From positions 1 to 5,975 of the forward strand of contig NZ_CAMIHZ010000056.1 of NCBI RefSeq assembly GCF_946222305.1: a stretch of 5,975 bases of DNA. Reading direction: 5' to 3'. Made by a program: the position numbers and the translations under genes. The DNA is from an uncultured Corynebacterium sp. GTDB lineage: Bacteria; Actinomycetota; Actinomycetes; Mycobacteriales; Mycobacteriaceae. Every line of letters begins with the position of its first letter. Within the stretch, counting starts at the first letter, position 1. Shown here one piece after another: positions 5,967 through 5,975 of the stretch. The notes under the pieces were generated by a model that made no database searches, was not told where the DNA came from, and worked only from the letters and a program-made list of their open reading frames with translations.

Positions 5967-5975
5967 GGGGGGGGG
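5967..5975. repeat. Nine-G homopolymer at the window edge
   Basis: Nine consecutive G end the window (C-tract on the coding strand of the secreted operon), about 40 nt upstream of its ATG and thus in the likely promoter or leader. The tract may continue past the edge. It could be a slippage-prone regulatory tract or the place where an assembly ended. Confidence 0.6.

Overview
The window looks like chromosomal DNA of a Corynebacterium or close mycolate-containing relative. The support is a MetB of corynebacterial type preceded by two imperfect McbR-like boxes, an actinobacterial EXLDI-family protein, several probable leaderless starts, and moderately GC-rich codon use throughout. No rRNA, tRNA, insertion sequence, phage gene or CRISPR array is visible. 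Genus is an inference, and species cannot be told.

Left part (1-2350): metB (+), cystathionine gamma-synthase of the transsulfuration route to methionine, starts at 92 behind AGGAGG. Upstream lie two copies of TGAAC-N6-GTCTA exactly 24 bp apart, which fit a methionine/cysteine repressor operator. metB meets, tail to tail, a minus-strand gene for an EXLDI-family protein (2261-1293) that carries a large Ser/Asp-rich insertion. The EXLDI start codon sits inside a perfect GCATAC-N6-GTATGC inverted repeat, with a promoter placed so that the transcript would be leaderless.

Middle (2350-4450): a short-chain dehydrogenase/reductase (+, classical NAD(P)H type) is read divergently from the EXLDI gene across a gap of about 90 bp, so the two may share control. 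Its 3' end overlaps by 29 bp the 3' end of a convergent MFS exporter gene (4356-3124, minus). A 245-bp spacer upstream of the exporter contains a strong intrinsic terminator that serves the minus-strand genes to the right.

Right part (4450-5975): two exported proteins of unassigned function (5926-5342 and 5336-4602, minus), 5 bp apart, form a probable operon. They are diverged paralogues with different signal peptides. Both have one conserved cysteine near the N-terminus and one near the C-terminus, the EP-L/V-P-I/V-T and ET-I/V-GPY motifs, and a terminal Phe-Gly. Their Thr/Ser-rich alternating strands recall the stem hairpins of aerolysin-type beta-pore-forming proteins. This pair is the most likely undescribed system in the window. 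Nine G residues end the window just upstream of the operon, as a C-tract on the coding strand.

No single pathway joins the whole window. It reads as a methionine gene, a possibly co-controlled EXLDI/SDR pair, an exporter, and a secreted two-protein operon.
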